From NCBI RefSeq assembly GCF_013386115.1, contig NZ_JACAOR010000011.1, positions 478,852-542,851 on the forward strand: 64,000 bases of DNA, given 5' to 3'. Below, in pieces: positions 46,385-55,780 of the stretch. The position numbers were made by a program, and so were the translations under genes. The notes under the pieces were generated by a model. The model was given only the letters and a program-made list of their open reading frames with translations, was not told the origin of the DNA and ran no database searches. Position 1 is the first letter of the stretch, and every line of letters begins with the position of its first letter. Source of the stretch: Pseudomonas gingeri. Lineage in GTDB: Bacteria > Pseudomonadota > Gammaproteobacteria > Pseudomonadales > Pseudomonadaceae.

Positions 46385-48214
46385 TCAGAAAATCAGGCTG
46401 GGAGAGGATTCGGAGGCACGTTTGAAGCGGTAGCCCAGGGCGCTGATGCCCAGCACCTGGCGGCTGACGGTGTCGCCCAGGCCCAGGCCGTTGCCGGCCA
46501 GGACCGCGTGGGCGTTGTCGATGGGGGTGAGGATGAATTCCGTCAGTTCCTGCTCGTTGATCCGCCCGCGCAGCAGCAGGAAGCCGTCCTCGACCCGGAT
46601 ACTCACGCCGCTCAGGGCCGCCTCGGGCTCGTCGGAATTGATCACCTGGTACTCGCCCACGGTGTTCAGCCAGCCCCTGGGCAGGGGCACCGGCTCGATG
46701 CGCTCGCCGAGGGGCATCAATTGCCCGTGGCTGCGGGCGGTGAGGATCTGCCGGCCCTGGACCGTGGTGACATCCATCTGCAGGCGGCCGAGTTCGCCGA
46801 GGTCCACCGGCCAGAAACCCAGCAGTTTTTTCTCGGCGCGCAGCCAGCCCTGTTCATCGCGCAGCAACTCGAAGCGGTTGCCGGCCAGGTCGGCGTACAA
46901 CCGCTGGCGTTCCTGCCGGATCCGCAGGACCCCGGACGGCGTGGCATAGAATCCCTCCAGCCGTTGCCGGTCGATATCGCTGGGGACCGTGCGAGTGCCG
47001 GCGGCCACCGTCGCTTCTTCCTCGCAGGCTTCGGTGCAGGCGCTTTGCCCGGCATGGGCCTGGAGCATCATGCGCAGCGAGCGGGTGGTCAGGGAGGCGA
47101 CCAGTTCGCTGCTGGTGTCGGAATTGGCCATGACGATCACGGCCAGTTGCTGGTCGGGCAGCAGGCTGATCTGCGCGACGAAATCGCCGCTGGCGCCGCT
47201 GTGCTGGAACGTGCGTACGCCGGGGCCGACCGGCTCGTCGCCGCAGGGTGCGAGGAACCAGCCGAGGCCCATCTGGCAGTCGAAGTCCAGGGCGTTGCCA
47301 CGGTTTTGCTGGCGGAACATTTCCTGCACCGATTGCGCCTCCAGGATCCGTCGGCCCTTGTAGGTGCCGTCGGCGAACAGCATCTGCACGTAGTGGCTCA
47401 GATCGCGGGGACTGGCCCAGAGGCCGCCGGCGGAGAGGTCGCGGATTTCCGTGTCGGGTCGCGGCGAGCCGTTTTGATAACCCTGGGCCCGGAACGGCTG
47501 GCGGTCGCCATCGCCGATAAAGCTCGACTGGGTCATTTCCAGCGGCTTGAGCAGGGTTTTCTGCAACTGGTTCTCGAAGCTTTCGCCGCTGCTGCGTTCG
47601 ATAGCGGCACCCGCCAGGGCATAACCGAGGTTCGAGTAGGCCACCTGGCGGCCGGGCGGGTTGCTCAGCCAGAGGCCCGAGACCCGTTGCGGCAACTGGT
47701 CGAGGGCCGACGGCGTGCGCAGGTCGCGCAGGTATTCTCCGGGCAGGCCGGACTGATGGCTGAGCAGGCGGCGCAGGGTCACGGCCTTGTCCGCGTCCTG
47801 CTGGCGTTCGTGAAAGCGCGAGCGGACGTAGAACTCCTTGAGGGTGTCCTGCAGCGGCGCATCCAGGCTCAGCCGGCGCTGTTCGACCAGTTGCAGGGCC
47901 GCCGTGGCGGTCAGCAATTTGGAGAGGGAGCCGGCGCGAAACGCGGTGTGATCGGTGACCCGCACGCCGTCTTCCTTGTCGGCATAACCGAAGCCCCGGG
48001 CCCAGATCAGCTCCTGGCCGGCGACCAGGGCAATGGACAGCCCCGGGACCTTGCGCTCGGCCATTTCCTCGGGGATCTGCGTCTGCAGGTAACGGATGAT
48101 GCTGCTGTAGTCACCCTTTTCCAGGATCGGTGTCGGCGCCGGTGGCTGGCCGTTGCACCCCATGCTGCCCAACAGGAAGCTGATCAGGGGAAGCGTGCGG
48201 AGCGAGCGGAGCAT
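46385..48214 (-). CDS. Lipoprotein serine hydrolase (beta-lactamase family), 609 aa
   Basis: The protein has a short signal with a lipobox (GSMGC, Cys at residue 20), so it is membrane-anchored in the periplasm. The catalytic domain (residues 40-380) carries SLSK (nucleophile Ser), YSN in VAYSNLGYAL, and HSG in FQHSGASGDF, all standard for class C beta-lactamases and DD-peptidases. The C-terminal 230 residues form a beta-rich extension typical of family members that hydrolyse D-amino-acid amides or esters. Stand-alone gene. Confidence 0.88.
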   Translation of the reverse strand: MLRSLRTLPLISFLLGSMGCNGQPPAPTPILEKGDYSSIIRYLQTQIPEEMAERKVPGLSIALVAGQELIWARGFGYADKEDGVRVTDHTAFRAGSLSKLLTATAALQLVEQRRLSLDAPLQDTLKEFYVRSRFHERQQDADKAVTLRRLLSHQSGLPGEYLRDLRTPSALDQLPQRVSGLWLSNPPGRQVAYSNLGYALAGAAIERSSGESFENQLQKTLLKPLEMTQSSFIGDGDRQPFRAQGYQNGSPRPDTEIRDLSAGGLWASPRDLSHYVQMLFADGTYKGRRILEAQSVQEMFRQQNRGNALDFDCQMGLGWFLAPCGDEPVGPGVRTFQHSGASGDFVAQISLLPDQQLAVIVMANSDTSSELVASLTTRSLRMMLQAHAGQSACTEACEEEATVAAGTRTVPSDIDRQRLEGFYATPSGVLRIRQERQRLYADLAGNRFELLRDEQGWLRAEKKLLGFWPVDLGELGRLQMDVTTVQGRQILTARSHGQLMPLGERIEPVPLPRGWLNTVGEYQVINSDEPEAALSGVSIRVEDGFLLLRGRINEQELTEFILTPIDNAHAVLAGNGLGLGDTVSRQVLGISALGYRFKRASESSPSLIF

Positions 48215-48523
48215 GGGACACCCGGAAGCAATGAGAATAATCCCATCCTAGGGCCGGGGGCGGTGGCGGTCTTTGAGTGCTTTGTCGGGAAACTGTCAAA
48301 GAGTGTTAAGTGGCTGGCGAGGCCTCGACTGTCCAGCCAGTCCTGCCCGGGCAGGTGTCATGTCTGTTGATCTAAGCCATACCCTTACGTCCGGTTGCGT
48401 ATAGGCTGATGGATTATTGGACGTGGTTCTCAATAAAACCGCGGGCATACACGTCTTTTATGAAAGTTATGGCATCATGCCACTAATCTTTTCCCTGATA
48501 TTCCATACGATGAGCACCGGCCT
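48215..48523. other. Non-coding region between divergent genes
   Basis: These 309 bases separate the hydrolase and the response-regulator gene. The part at 48400-48500 is AT-rich and probably carries the promoter of the signalling operon; no repeat, RNA gene or small frame with a ribosome site is seen. Confidence 0.5.
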
Positions 48524-49522
48524 GTGTCAGTGATTCCCCTACTTGTCTGTGACGACTCCAGCATGGCGCGCAAGCAGGTGCTGCGCGCGCTGCCGGCAGA
48601 CTGGTCGGTGTCGATCACCGAGGCCAGTGACGGCCGCCAGGGGCTGGAGGCGATACGCCAGGGGTTGGGGCAGGTGGTGCTGCTTGACCTGACCATGCCG
48701 GAAATGGACGGCTACCAGGTCCTGGCTGCCATGCGCGCCGAAGGACTGACCGCCCAGGTCATCGTGATTTCCGGGGATGTCCAGGAAGAAGCGGTACGTC
48801 GGGTCCGGGCCCTGGGCGCCCTGGCTTTCCTGAAGAAGCCCTTCGACGAAAGTGAGCTGCGCCATACCCTGGGCGAGTTGGGCCTGTTGGGCGCGCCGGG
48901 CCAGGCCCTGGCCGCACCGCGCCAGGCACCGAGCGTGGAAATCAGTTTTCGCGACGCCTTTCGCGAAACGGTCAACGTCGCCATCGGCCGTGCCGCCGCG
49001 CTGATTGCCAAGGTCCTCGGGGTATTCGTGCAACTGCCGGTGCCCAATGTGAATATCCTCGAAGTCGGCGAGTTGCACATGGCGTTGATGGATGCCGGCA
49101 GTTGCCAGCAGCTCACCGCCATCTGCCAGGGTTTTATCGGCAGCGGCATCGCCGGTGAAGCGCTGCTGATGTTCCATGACTCGGAAATCGCCGACATGGC
49201 CGAGCTGATGAAGCGCCAGGGGCCCGAGTACTCGGACCTGGAGATGCTGCTGGACCTGTCGAGCGTGCTGATCGGCGCCTGCCTGAGCAGCATCGCCGAG
49301 CAGATCGACGTGGTGTTTTCCCAGGGCCACCCGCAGATCCTCGGGCAGCACGCGGCCATCGACGACCTGATCCGGGTCAACCGGCAGCGCTGGAAAAAGA
49401 CCCTGGCGGTGGAGATCAGCTACAGCCTGGAAGGGCACGATATCCACTTTGACCTGCTGTTGCTGTTCACGGAAGATTCGATCGAGCGGTTGACCCATAA
49501 ACTCGCCTACCTGATGAACTGA
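48524..49522 (+). CDS. Response regulator fused to a CheC/CheX-like domain
   Basis: The 332-residue protein has an N-terminal receiver (PLLVCDDSSMARKQVLRAL, phospho-acceptor Asp in VVLLDLTMPEMDG). A second domain with CheC/CheX-like phosphatase pattern follows from about residue 150, around DLEMLLDLSSVLIGACLSSIAEQ. It therefore could both receive and remove phosphate. The start is a GTG at 48524. The diguanylate cyclase gene follows after three bases, so it likely controls c-di-GMP formation in response to an orphan or remote kinase. Confidence 0.85.
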   Translation: MSVIPLLVCDDSSMARKQVLRALPADWSVSITEASDGRQGLEAIRQGLGQVVLLDLTMPEMDGYQVLAAMRAEGLTAQVIVISGDVQEEAVRRVRALGALAFLKKPFDESELRHTLGELGLLGAPGQALAAPRQAPSVEISFRDAFRETVNVAIGRAAALIAKVLGVFVQLPVPNVNILEVGELHMALMDAGSCQQLTAICQGFIGSGIAGEALLMFHDSEIADMAELMKRQGPEYSDLEMLLDLSSVLIGACLSSIAEQIDVVFSQGHPQILGQHAAIDDLIRVNRQRWKKTLAVEISYSLEGHDIHFDLLLLFTEDSIERLTHKLAYLMN

Positions 49523-49525
49523 GCC

Positions 49526-50479
49526 ATGAACGATCACATCGATCTGAACGAGTTCCACTGGTTGCTGGCGATCGTCCAGAGCATCGATGTCGGTGTGGTG
49601 GTACTCGATCGCGACTACTGCGTGCAGGTCTGGAACACCTTCATGGAGAACCGCTCCGGGGTGCAGCCCAAGGACGCGAACAACCAGTCCTTCTTCGATC
49701 TGTTTCCCGATGTCGACCGCGAATGGTTCAGCCGCAAGGTGGAAAGTGTCGCGACCCTGGGCACCCCGGCGTTCACCATCTGGGAGCAGCGGCCTTACCT
49801 GGTGCGGTTCAAGAGCTACCAGCCGATCACCGGCCTGGAAGATTTCATGTACCAGAACACCACGTTGCTGCCGTTGCGCTCCACCGACAGCGAGATCCGC
49901 CATATCTGCCTGGTGATCTACGACGTGACCGACGTGGCGACCAACCGCCACCAGCTCCAGGCCGCCAATGCGCAACTGCAGACCCTGTCGAGCACCGACC
50001 GCCTGACCGGCCTGTACAACCGTGGGCACTGGGAAGAAAGCCTGAAGGTCGCCCATGCCCGGCACCAGCGGCATGGCAATCCCACCAGCCTGGTGATGTT
50101 CGATATCGACCACTTCAAGCGGGTCAACGACACCTACGGGCACCAGGCCGGCGACAAGGTGATCGAGCAGGTGGCCCAGCTGGTCCGCGAGCATGTCCGT
50201 GACAGCGACGTGGCCGGGCGTTATGGCGGCGAAGAGTTTGGCGTGGTGCTGTCGGACACCGACAAGGCCGGTGGCCGGTTCTTTGCCGAACGCCTGCGCA
50301 AGGCGGTCGAAGCGCTGGAAGTGCTGCACGAAGGGCAGGTTATCCGCTTCACCATCAGCCTCGGCGTGGCGGACCTGAGTCGCCCGTCGGTCACCCACGC
50401 CGACCTGATCGCCTGGGCGGACCAGGCGCTGTACACGTCGAAGAAGTCCGGGCGCAATTGCGTGACGGTGTACGAATAG
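49526..50479 (+). CDS. Diguanylate cyclase with PAS sensor
   Basis: The 317-residue protein has an N-terminal PAS domain (residues 10-130, IVQSIDVGVVVLDRDYCVQVWN). A helix with coiled-coil character links it to a GGDEF domain with the active-site GGEEF (RYGGEEFGVVLSD) and metal-binding FDIDHFKRVNDTYGH. It makes c-di-GMP in the cytoplasm. No RxxD inhibitory site is seen before GGEEF. It is cotranscribed with the response regulator-CheC gene. Confidence 0.92.
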   Translation: MNDHIDLNEFHWLLAIVQSIDVGVVVLDRDYCVQVWNTFMENRSGVQPKDANNQSFFDLFPDVDREWFSRKVESVATLGTPAFTIWEQRPYLVRFKSYQPITGLEDFMYQNTTLLPLRSTDSEIRHICLVIYDVTDVATNRHQLQAANAQLQTLSSTDRLTGLYNRGHWEESLKVAHARHQRHGNPTSLVMFDIDHFKRVNDTYGHQAGDKVIEQVAQLVREHVRDSDVAGRYGGEEFGVVLSDTDKAGGRFFAERLRKAVEALEVLHEGQVIRFTISLGVADLSRPSVTHADLIAWADQALYTSKKSGRNCVTVYE

Positions 50480-50506
50480 TCAGGTGCCAGGCGCGCGCCC
50501 GGATCG

Positions 50507-52183
50507 TCAGACCCGGAAGCGCTTGACCAGCAGCCCCAATTCCCGCGACAACTGATCCAGCTCGACGCACATCTGGTTGTTGCGGGTGGTGAGGGCCTGG
50601 GTGTCGTTGATGTGCTGGCTGATCTGCGACAGGCTCTGGTTGACCTCCGCACCGATACTCGACTGCTCTTCCGCGGCGGTTGCAATCTGGTTGTTCATGC
50701 CATTGATCTCGGATACCGCGTTGCTCACCTGAGCCAGGATCTGGCCGGTGCCGTTGACCTTGGTCACCGCCACTTCGCTGCCATCGAGACTGCTCTGCAT
50801 GGTGCTGACCGCTGCCCGGGCGCCCTGTTGCAGTTGGCTGATCTTGCCCTGGATTTCCTGGGTGCTTTGCTGGGTGCGCTGGGCCAGCGAGCGGACCTCA
50901 TCGGCCACCACGGCAAAACCGCGGCCCTGTTCGCCCGCGCGGGCGGCCTCGATGGCGGCGTTGAGGGCCAGCAGATTGGTCTGCTCGGCAATGCCACGGA
51001 TCACATCGAGGATGGAACCGATGGACTCCACGTCGCTGCCCAGGGTCCGGATATCCTGGGCGGCTTTTTCGATATCCCGGGCCAGGCCGCCGATGGCATT
51101 GACGGTGTCGTTCACGTTGGTCTGCATGGCCTGGGCCTGCTCATCGGTATCGCGGGTCGCCTGGGCCGCGCTTTGTGCCGACTCCGCCACGTTATGGGTG
51201 GCCAGGGCCATCTGCTCCATGGCGTGGGTGACCTGCTCGGCATCGCGGGTCTGGCGTGTCAACGCGTCGGAGGCATGCTGGGCGCTCTGCTTGAGCTGCT
51301 CGTTGCGCTCCTGCAATTGCTGGGCGCAGCGGGCCAGGTCGAGCACCATATGGCGGATCTTGCCCGCGAACTGGTTGAAGGCGCTGGCGAGATCGGCGGT
51401 TTCCTGGTTGCCATCCACGGGCAACTGGCGGGTCAGGTCGCCGTCTTCGCTGGCCAGGTCCTGCAGGCTACGCGTCAGCAGTCCGAGTGGCCTGACAATG
51501 GAACGGGCCACATAGGCGGCGACCATGCTCAGCACGATCAGCAACACCAGCATGATGCCCCATTGTTTCCAGCGCAGGGCCTCCATGGTCTGCTGCTGGT
51601 GTTGCGTCTGTTCGGCGATCAGGGCGTCAAGGCCGTCGACATAAAAGCCGGCGCCGACGGTCCAGTTCCATTTCTCCAGGTAGATGCTGTAGGACAGCTT
51701 GGGGTAGGCGGTGCTGTCATTGCCGGGCTTGGGATAGTAATAGGTCACGAAATCGCCGCCTCGTTTGGCGGCGCCGATCAGTTCGCGGATCAGGTAGGTG
51801 CCGTGGCTGTCCTTCAGGTCCCAGAAGTTTTTCCCCTCGTCCTTGCCGGCCAGGAAAATCCGGTCGCCCTTGTCGCTGTAGCCGAAGAAATAACCGTCCT
51901 GTCCGTAGTGCAGTTCGCGCAGGCGCCGCTTGGCTTCCTCCTGGGTGGCCGGAGCCATGGCGTCGGCCCCGTCATAGAGTGGCTTGATGGTGCTGTAGGC
52001 CAGGTCGAGGTAGTGCACCAACTCGTCCTTGCGGGTCTTGAGCAGGGTCTGGCGCGTCTCCTCGATGCTTCGTTCGCCCATGGCCTGCTGCTCGGAAAAA
52101 GCCAGCAACTGAATGATCAAGGCCAGCAAAAGGGCAGGAATGACGGCCAGCAGCAGAACCTTGTTGCGTATTTTCCACTTCAT
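50507..52183 (-). CDS. Methyl-accepting chemotaxis protein with a single-Cache sensor
   Basis: The 558-residue chemoreceptor has a membrane segment (residues 9-29), then a periplasmic Cache_2-type domain (residues 35-190, YGQDGYFFGYSDKGDRIFLAG, GGDFVTYYYPKPG). A second segment (about 205-227), HAMP domain and a long coiled-coil signalling tip follow, the tip being EQTNLLALNAAIEAARAGEQGRGFAVVADEVR-like. It has no terminal CheR-binding pentapeptide. Ligands of single-Cache receptors are often small organic acids. It is convergent with the cyclase gene. Confidence 0.92.
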   Translation of the reverse strand: MKWKIRNKVLLLAVIPALLLALIIQLLAFSEQQAMGERSIEETRQTLLKTRKDELVHYLDLAYSTIKPLYDGADAMAPATQEEAKRRLRELHYGQDGYFFGYSDKGDRIFLAGKDEGKNFWDLKDSHGTYLIRELIGAAKRGGDFVTYYYPKPGNDSTAYPKLSYSIYLEKWNWTVGAGFYVDGLDALIAEQTQHQQQTMEALRWKQWGIMLVLLIVLSMVAAYVARSIVRPLGLLTRSLQDLASEDGDLTRQLPVDGNQETADLASAFNQFAGKIRHMVLDLARCAQQLQERNEQLKQSAQHASDALTRQTRDAEQVTHAMEQMALATHNVAESAQSAAQATRDTDEQAQAMQTNVNDTVNAIGGLARDIEKAAQDIRTLGSDVESIGSILDVIRGIAEQTNLLALNAAIEAARAGEQGRGFAVVADEVRSLAQRTQQSTQEIQGKISQLQQGARAAVSTMQSSLDGSEVAVTKVNGTGQILAQVSNAVSEINGMNNQIATAAEEQSSIGAEVNQSLSQISQHINDTQALTTRNNQMCVELDQLSRELGLLVKRFRV

Positions 52184-52307
52184 GGGAAGTCCCGGGTCGG
52201 AGAGGAATCTTATTGTGTTTTTCCTGTATCGACCCGCAGGCGCGATTGTTCAGGTCTGCCCGTCGTTTTTTTCAGCGATGCCGGTACTGGCCGCAGGTTT
52301 GGCCCGG

Positions 52308-53210
52308 TTACGAGCGGTCCGCCAGCAGCTCATCGATCACCCCCATGAAGGCTTCCACCAGCAGGCTGCGACCTTGCGCCCGTGTCAGCACCAGCAGCGG
52401 GGCGCAGGCTCCAGGGTCGGCCAGCGGGCGGTAGGTCACGCCTTTTTTCGCCAGGGCCTGGGCACAGGCGGGTACCAGCGCGACGCCCTGGCCGGCGGCC
52501 ACCAGGGCGATGATCGAGGTGATCTGGCGTCCGGCCGGGCCCGGTCGCAAGGGCACGTCATGGCGTTGGTAGAGCTGCTCGATGGTGCCGTTGAGGCCCG
52601 AGCCGTAATCGGCCGGAAACAGGATCAGCGGGTAGGCGCCGAGCTGTTCCAGGCTGACTTCGGCCTGGCCGGCCAGCGGGTTGTCGCTGGGCAGGGCGGC
52701 CACCAGCGGTTCGTCGCCGAGGGACAGCGATTGCAGCCCGCCCTGGCCGTCGGGCGGTTGCTTGCGGCTCATGCCGATATCCAGGCGGCCATCGGCGATC
52801 TGCGACCACTGGCCGCCGGAAGAGCCTTCGAGCAAGGTCAATTGCACGTCCGGAAAGCGCTGGGCAAACACCTGGATGGCCTGGCTGAAGATATCCGACA
52901 GGGCAATCGAGCTGGCGTAGCCGAGGGCCAGCTGGCCGGCCAGGCCCGTGGCCAGCTTGCCGGCAATCACCTCGGCGAGGTCGATCTGCTCCAGCGCGGC
53001 GCGGGCGTAGGGCAGGAAGTGCCGGCCCTGGGGCGTGAGCGTCACCGTGCGGCTGGTGCGGTCGAACAGACGAAATCCCAGTTCGCTCTCCAGCGCGGAG
53101 ATCTGCCGGGTCAGCGGCGGCTGGGCGAGATGCAGGCGCAGCGCCGCGCGACCGAAATGCAGCTCTTCGGCGACGGTCAGGAAGTAACGCAATCTACGTA
53201 GATCGAGCAT
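52308..53210 (-). CDS. LysR-family regulator of the divergent MFS gene
   Basis: The 300-residue protein has a LysR HTH (LRRLRYFLTVAEELHFGRAA to AQPPLTRQISALESELG) and an effector domain of the CatR/BenM kind (LALGYASSIALSDI). It is divergent from a drug-type MFS gene (95 bases apart), which it probably controls. Confidence 0.92.
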   Translation of the reverse strand: MLDLRRLRYFLTVAEELHFGRAALRLHLAQPPLTRQISALESELGFRLFDRTSRTVTLTPQGRHFLPYARAALEQIDLAEVIAGKLATGLAGQLALGYASSIALSDIFSQAIQVFAQRFPDVQLTLLEGSSGGQWSQIADGRLDIGMSRKQPPDGQGGLQSLSLGDEPLVAALPSDNPLAGQAEVSLEQLGAYPLILFPADYGSGLNGTIEQLYQRHDVPLRPGPAGRQITSIIALVAAGQGVALVPACAQALAKKGVTYRPLADPGACAPLLVLTRAQGRSLLVEAFMGVIDELLADRS

Positions 53211-53305
53211 CCGGGTCCTTGGGTATTGATCGGTCCGAATTCGGTATTGGTCTTCGGTGAGCTGCCTATCTTATAAAGTCCTCACGGTATAAAACGAGAG
53301 CTCCG

Positions 53306-54487
53306 ATGAATTCGCGCCAATTGTCCGCCCGCGTTGCGCTGTTTCTTTGCGGTTGCGCGGCCTTTCTCCACTTGTACGCGACCCAGAGCATCCTCCAGGT
53401 GTTTGCCGCGGATTTCCAGGTCAGCGCCCGCCAGGCCGGCTGGAGCATCACCGTGACCACGCTGGCGGTGGCGATCACCGCGCCCTTTGTCAGCCGCCTG
53501 GCGGGTCGCTTCGAGCAACGCCTGGTGATTGTCGTCGCGGCCCTGCTGCTGTGTGTGCCGGCCTGGTTCGCGGCCCGTGCCCACAGCCTCGGCGAGTTGC
53601 TGGCCTGGCGGTTTATCGAGGGGATGTTGATTCCCCTGGTGTTCGCCACCAGCGTGGCCTATATCGGCGAGCGCTGGCGTGGCGGCATGGTCACCGAAGT
53701 CACCAGCCTGTATGTCGCCGGCACCGTGCTGGGCGGTTTTGCCGGGCGTTTTGTCACCGGGGTGATGAGCGAATATGTGGGCTGGCGCGAAGGCTTCGAG
53801 TTGCTGGCGGGGATCAGCCTGCTGGTTGCCCTGGCCATTCATTGTCTGCTGCCGGCCAATCCGCGGTCGCTGGCGCCGGTGGTGCGCAACCGTCTGCTGG
53901 CCCTGCGCGAGCTGCGCAGCAAGCCTTTGCTGGCGGCCTATGGCGTCGGTTTCTGTGTGCTGTTTTCGCAGGTGGCGACCTTCACCTACGCCGGCTTGTA
54001 CCTCGGCCAGTCGCCCTTCGAGCTGGGTAGCGCGGCGCTGGGGACGATCTACATGGTGTTCCTGCTGGCGCTGGTGGTGATCCCCGTCGCCGGACGCCTG
54101 AGCAAGTCCCGCCCGCAATCGGAGTTGCTGGTGGGCGCGGCGGTGCTCGGGGTCAGCGGTTCGGCGCTGACGCTGTTGCCTTCGTTGTGGCTGATCGTGC
54201 CTGGATTGGCCCTGAGTTCCACCGGGGTGTTTCTCGCCCAGGCGGCCGCCAATGCCTTTATCACGTCCACCGCTCGCCATGACAAGGCCGGCGCGGTCGG
54301 CCTGTACCTGACCGGTTACTACCTGGGCGGCAGCTGCGGCGCCATCGTGCCGGCGCTGGTCTGGAACCCATGGGGCTGGCCGGGCTGCGTGGCGCTGATC
54401 GTCGGCTTTCAACTGCTGTCGTTGCTGATCGCCCTGGTCGGCTGGAAACCACCCCGGAACGCGGCTTCGGTCGTCGGGCTCGGCTGA
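53306..54487 (+). CDS. MFS transporter, YnfM-like
   Basis: The 393-residue, twelve-segment inner-membrane protein has a motif A variant (RLAGRFEQRLVI) after segment 2 and the family pattern AAFLHLYATQSILQVFAADF at the start. YnfM-type carriers export arabinose-like or drug substrates; specificity is unknown. It is probably induced through the divergent LysR regulator. The next MFS gene follows after 42 bases, possibly cotranscribed. Confidence 0.9.
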   Translation: MNSRQLSARVALFLCGCAAFLHLYATQSILQVFAADFQVSARQAGWSITVTTLAVAITAPFVSRLAGRFEQRLVIVVAALLLCVPAWFAARAHSLGELLAWRFIEGMLIPLVFATSVAYIGERWRGGMVTEVTSLYVAGTVLGGFAGRFVTGVMSEYVGWREGFELLAGISLLVALAIHCLLPANPRSLAPVVRNRLLALRELRSKPLLAAYGVGFCVLFSQVATFTYAGLYLGQSPFELGSAALGTIYMVFLLALVVIPVAGRLSKSRPQSELLVGAAVLGVSGSALTLLPSLWLIVPGLALSSTGVFLAQAAANAFITSTARHDKAGAVGLYLTGYYLGGSCGAIVPALVWNPWGWPGCVALIVGFQLLSLLIALVGWKPPRNAASVVGLG

Positions 54488-54529
54488 GTCCGGCTTGTTC
54501 TTCAACCCTACTGACTGACGTCGCCGATA

Positions 54530-55780
54530 ATGAACACCACGAACGATAAGGTTTTCCAGGCTCAATCCCGACCTGCTGACACCCCCTCGCGCCGTCGCTC
54601 GCTGTGGGCGGCCTGTACTGCCCATGCGGTACATGACGGCCTGACCGATGTGATCTATGTGCTGCTGCCGATCTGGCAGTTGCAGTTCGGCATGAGCTAC
54701 GCCCAGGTCGGGCTGTTGCGTGGCGCCTACTCGGGGATGATGGCCGGGTTCCAGTTGCTGGCGAGCCGCGCCGCCCGGCGCTGGGGCCGTGAACGCCTGC
54801 TGGTGGGCGGGACGGCGTTGGCGGGTGTGGCCTACCTGCTGGCGGGGCAGGCCGGCGGACTGGCGGTCCTGCTGTTGGCCTTGATGCTGGGCGGACTGGG
54901 CGCCAGTACCCAGCATCCGCTGGCGTCCTCGATGGTCAGCGATACCCATGAGGCGGGTGGGGGTGTCAAGCAAGCCTTGTCGCAATACAACTTCGCCGGC
55001 GATATCGGCAAGATGCTGATCCCGGCGCTGATCGGCCTGCTGCTGACAGTCGTCAGCTGGCGAGCCAGCACCACGCTGATCGGGCTGCTCGGCCTGGCCG
55101 CTGCCGGCTTGCTGTGGTGGTTGATTCCCGCGCGGATCGAGCCGGCGACGCAGGAGAAACAGGCTCGGCGGGCCACCGGCAGCGGTTCCGTCAGCGGTCT
55201 GCGCGCATTGCTGGCGACCGGTCTGCTGGACAGCGCGGCAAGGATGGGCTTTCTCACTTTCCTGCCCTTCCTGCTGACCAGCAAGGGCGCCGGGACGGCG
55301 GGCATCGGCGTGGCGCTGGCGCTGCTGTTCGTCGGCGGTGCCTTCGGCAAGTTGCTGTGCGGTTACCTGGGGGCGCGTATCGGCATGGTGAAGACGGTCT
55401 GGCTGACCGAGTCGGCCACGGCGCTGCTGATCATCCTGGCGGTATACCTGCCACTGGCCGGCCTGATGCTGATGCTGCCGTTGTTGGGGCTGGCCCTGAA
55501 CGGCACCTCCTCGGTGCTCTATGGCGTGGTGCCGGAGGTGTCGGGGCCGGGCCGGCGCGAGCAGGCGTTCGCCCTGTTCTACACCGGCACCATCGGAGGT
55601 GGGGCGCTGGCGCCGGTGCTGTTTGGCCGGCTGGGGGACGCCAGCGGAGTTGCCGTGGCGGTGATCACCCTGGCGGCGATCCTGTTGCTGACCTTGCCGT
55701 TGTCCTGGGCGGTGCAGCGGGGACTGGACCGGGCTGCCCTCGCAGATAACGACCCGGAGGCAGGCCCACATGCCGGCTGA
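54530..55780 (+). CDS. MFS transporter, fosmidomycin-resistance-like
   Basis: The 416-residue twelve-segment protein opens with a 23-residue polar tail and then HAVHDGLTDVIYVLLPIWQLQFGMSYAQVG, a pattern shared by Fsr-type exporters. Its C-terminal 39 codons overlap, on the opposite strand, the 3' end of the AraC-type gene (55665-55780). Substrate unknown. Confidence 0.88.
   Translation: MNTTNDKVFQAQSRPADTPSRRRSLWAACTAHAVHDGLTDVIYVLLPIWQLQFGMSYAQVGLLRGAYSGMMAGFQLLASRAARRWGRERLLVGGTALAGVAYLLAGQAGGLAVLLLALMLGGLGASTQHPLASSMVSDTHEAGGGVKQALSQYNFAGDIGKMLIPALIGLLLTVVSWRASTTLIGLLGLAAAGLLWWLIPARIEPATQEKQARRATGSGSVSGLRALLATGLLDSAARMGFLTFLPFLLTSKGAGTAGIGVALALLFVGGAFGKLLCGYLGARIGMVKTVWLTESATALLIILAVYLPLAGLMLMLPLLGLALNGTSSVLYGVVPEVSGPGRREQAFALFYTGTIGGGALAPVLFGRLGDASGVAVAVITLAAILLLTLPLSWAVQRGLDRAALADNDPEAGPHAG

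Noticed and set aside
46508..48370. Plus-strand frame of 620 codons
   Set aside because: It is antisense to the lipoprotein serine hydrolase with its SLSK, YSN and HSG motifs.
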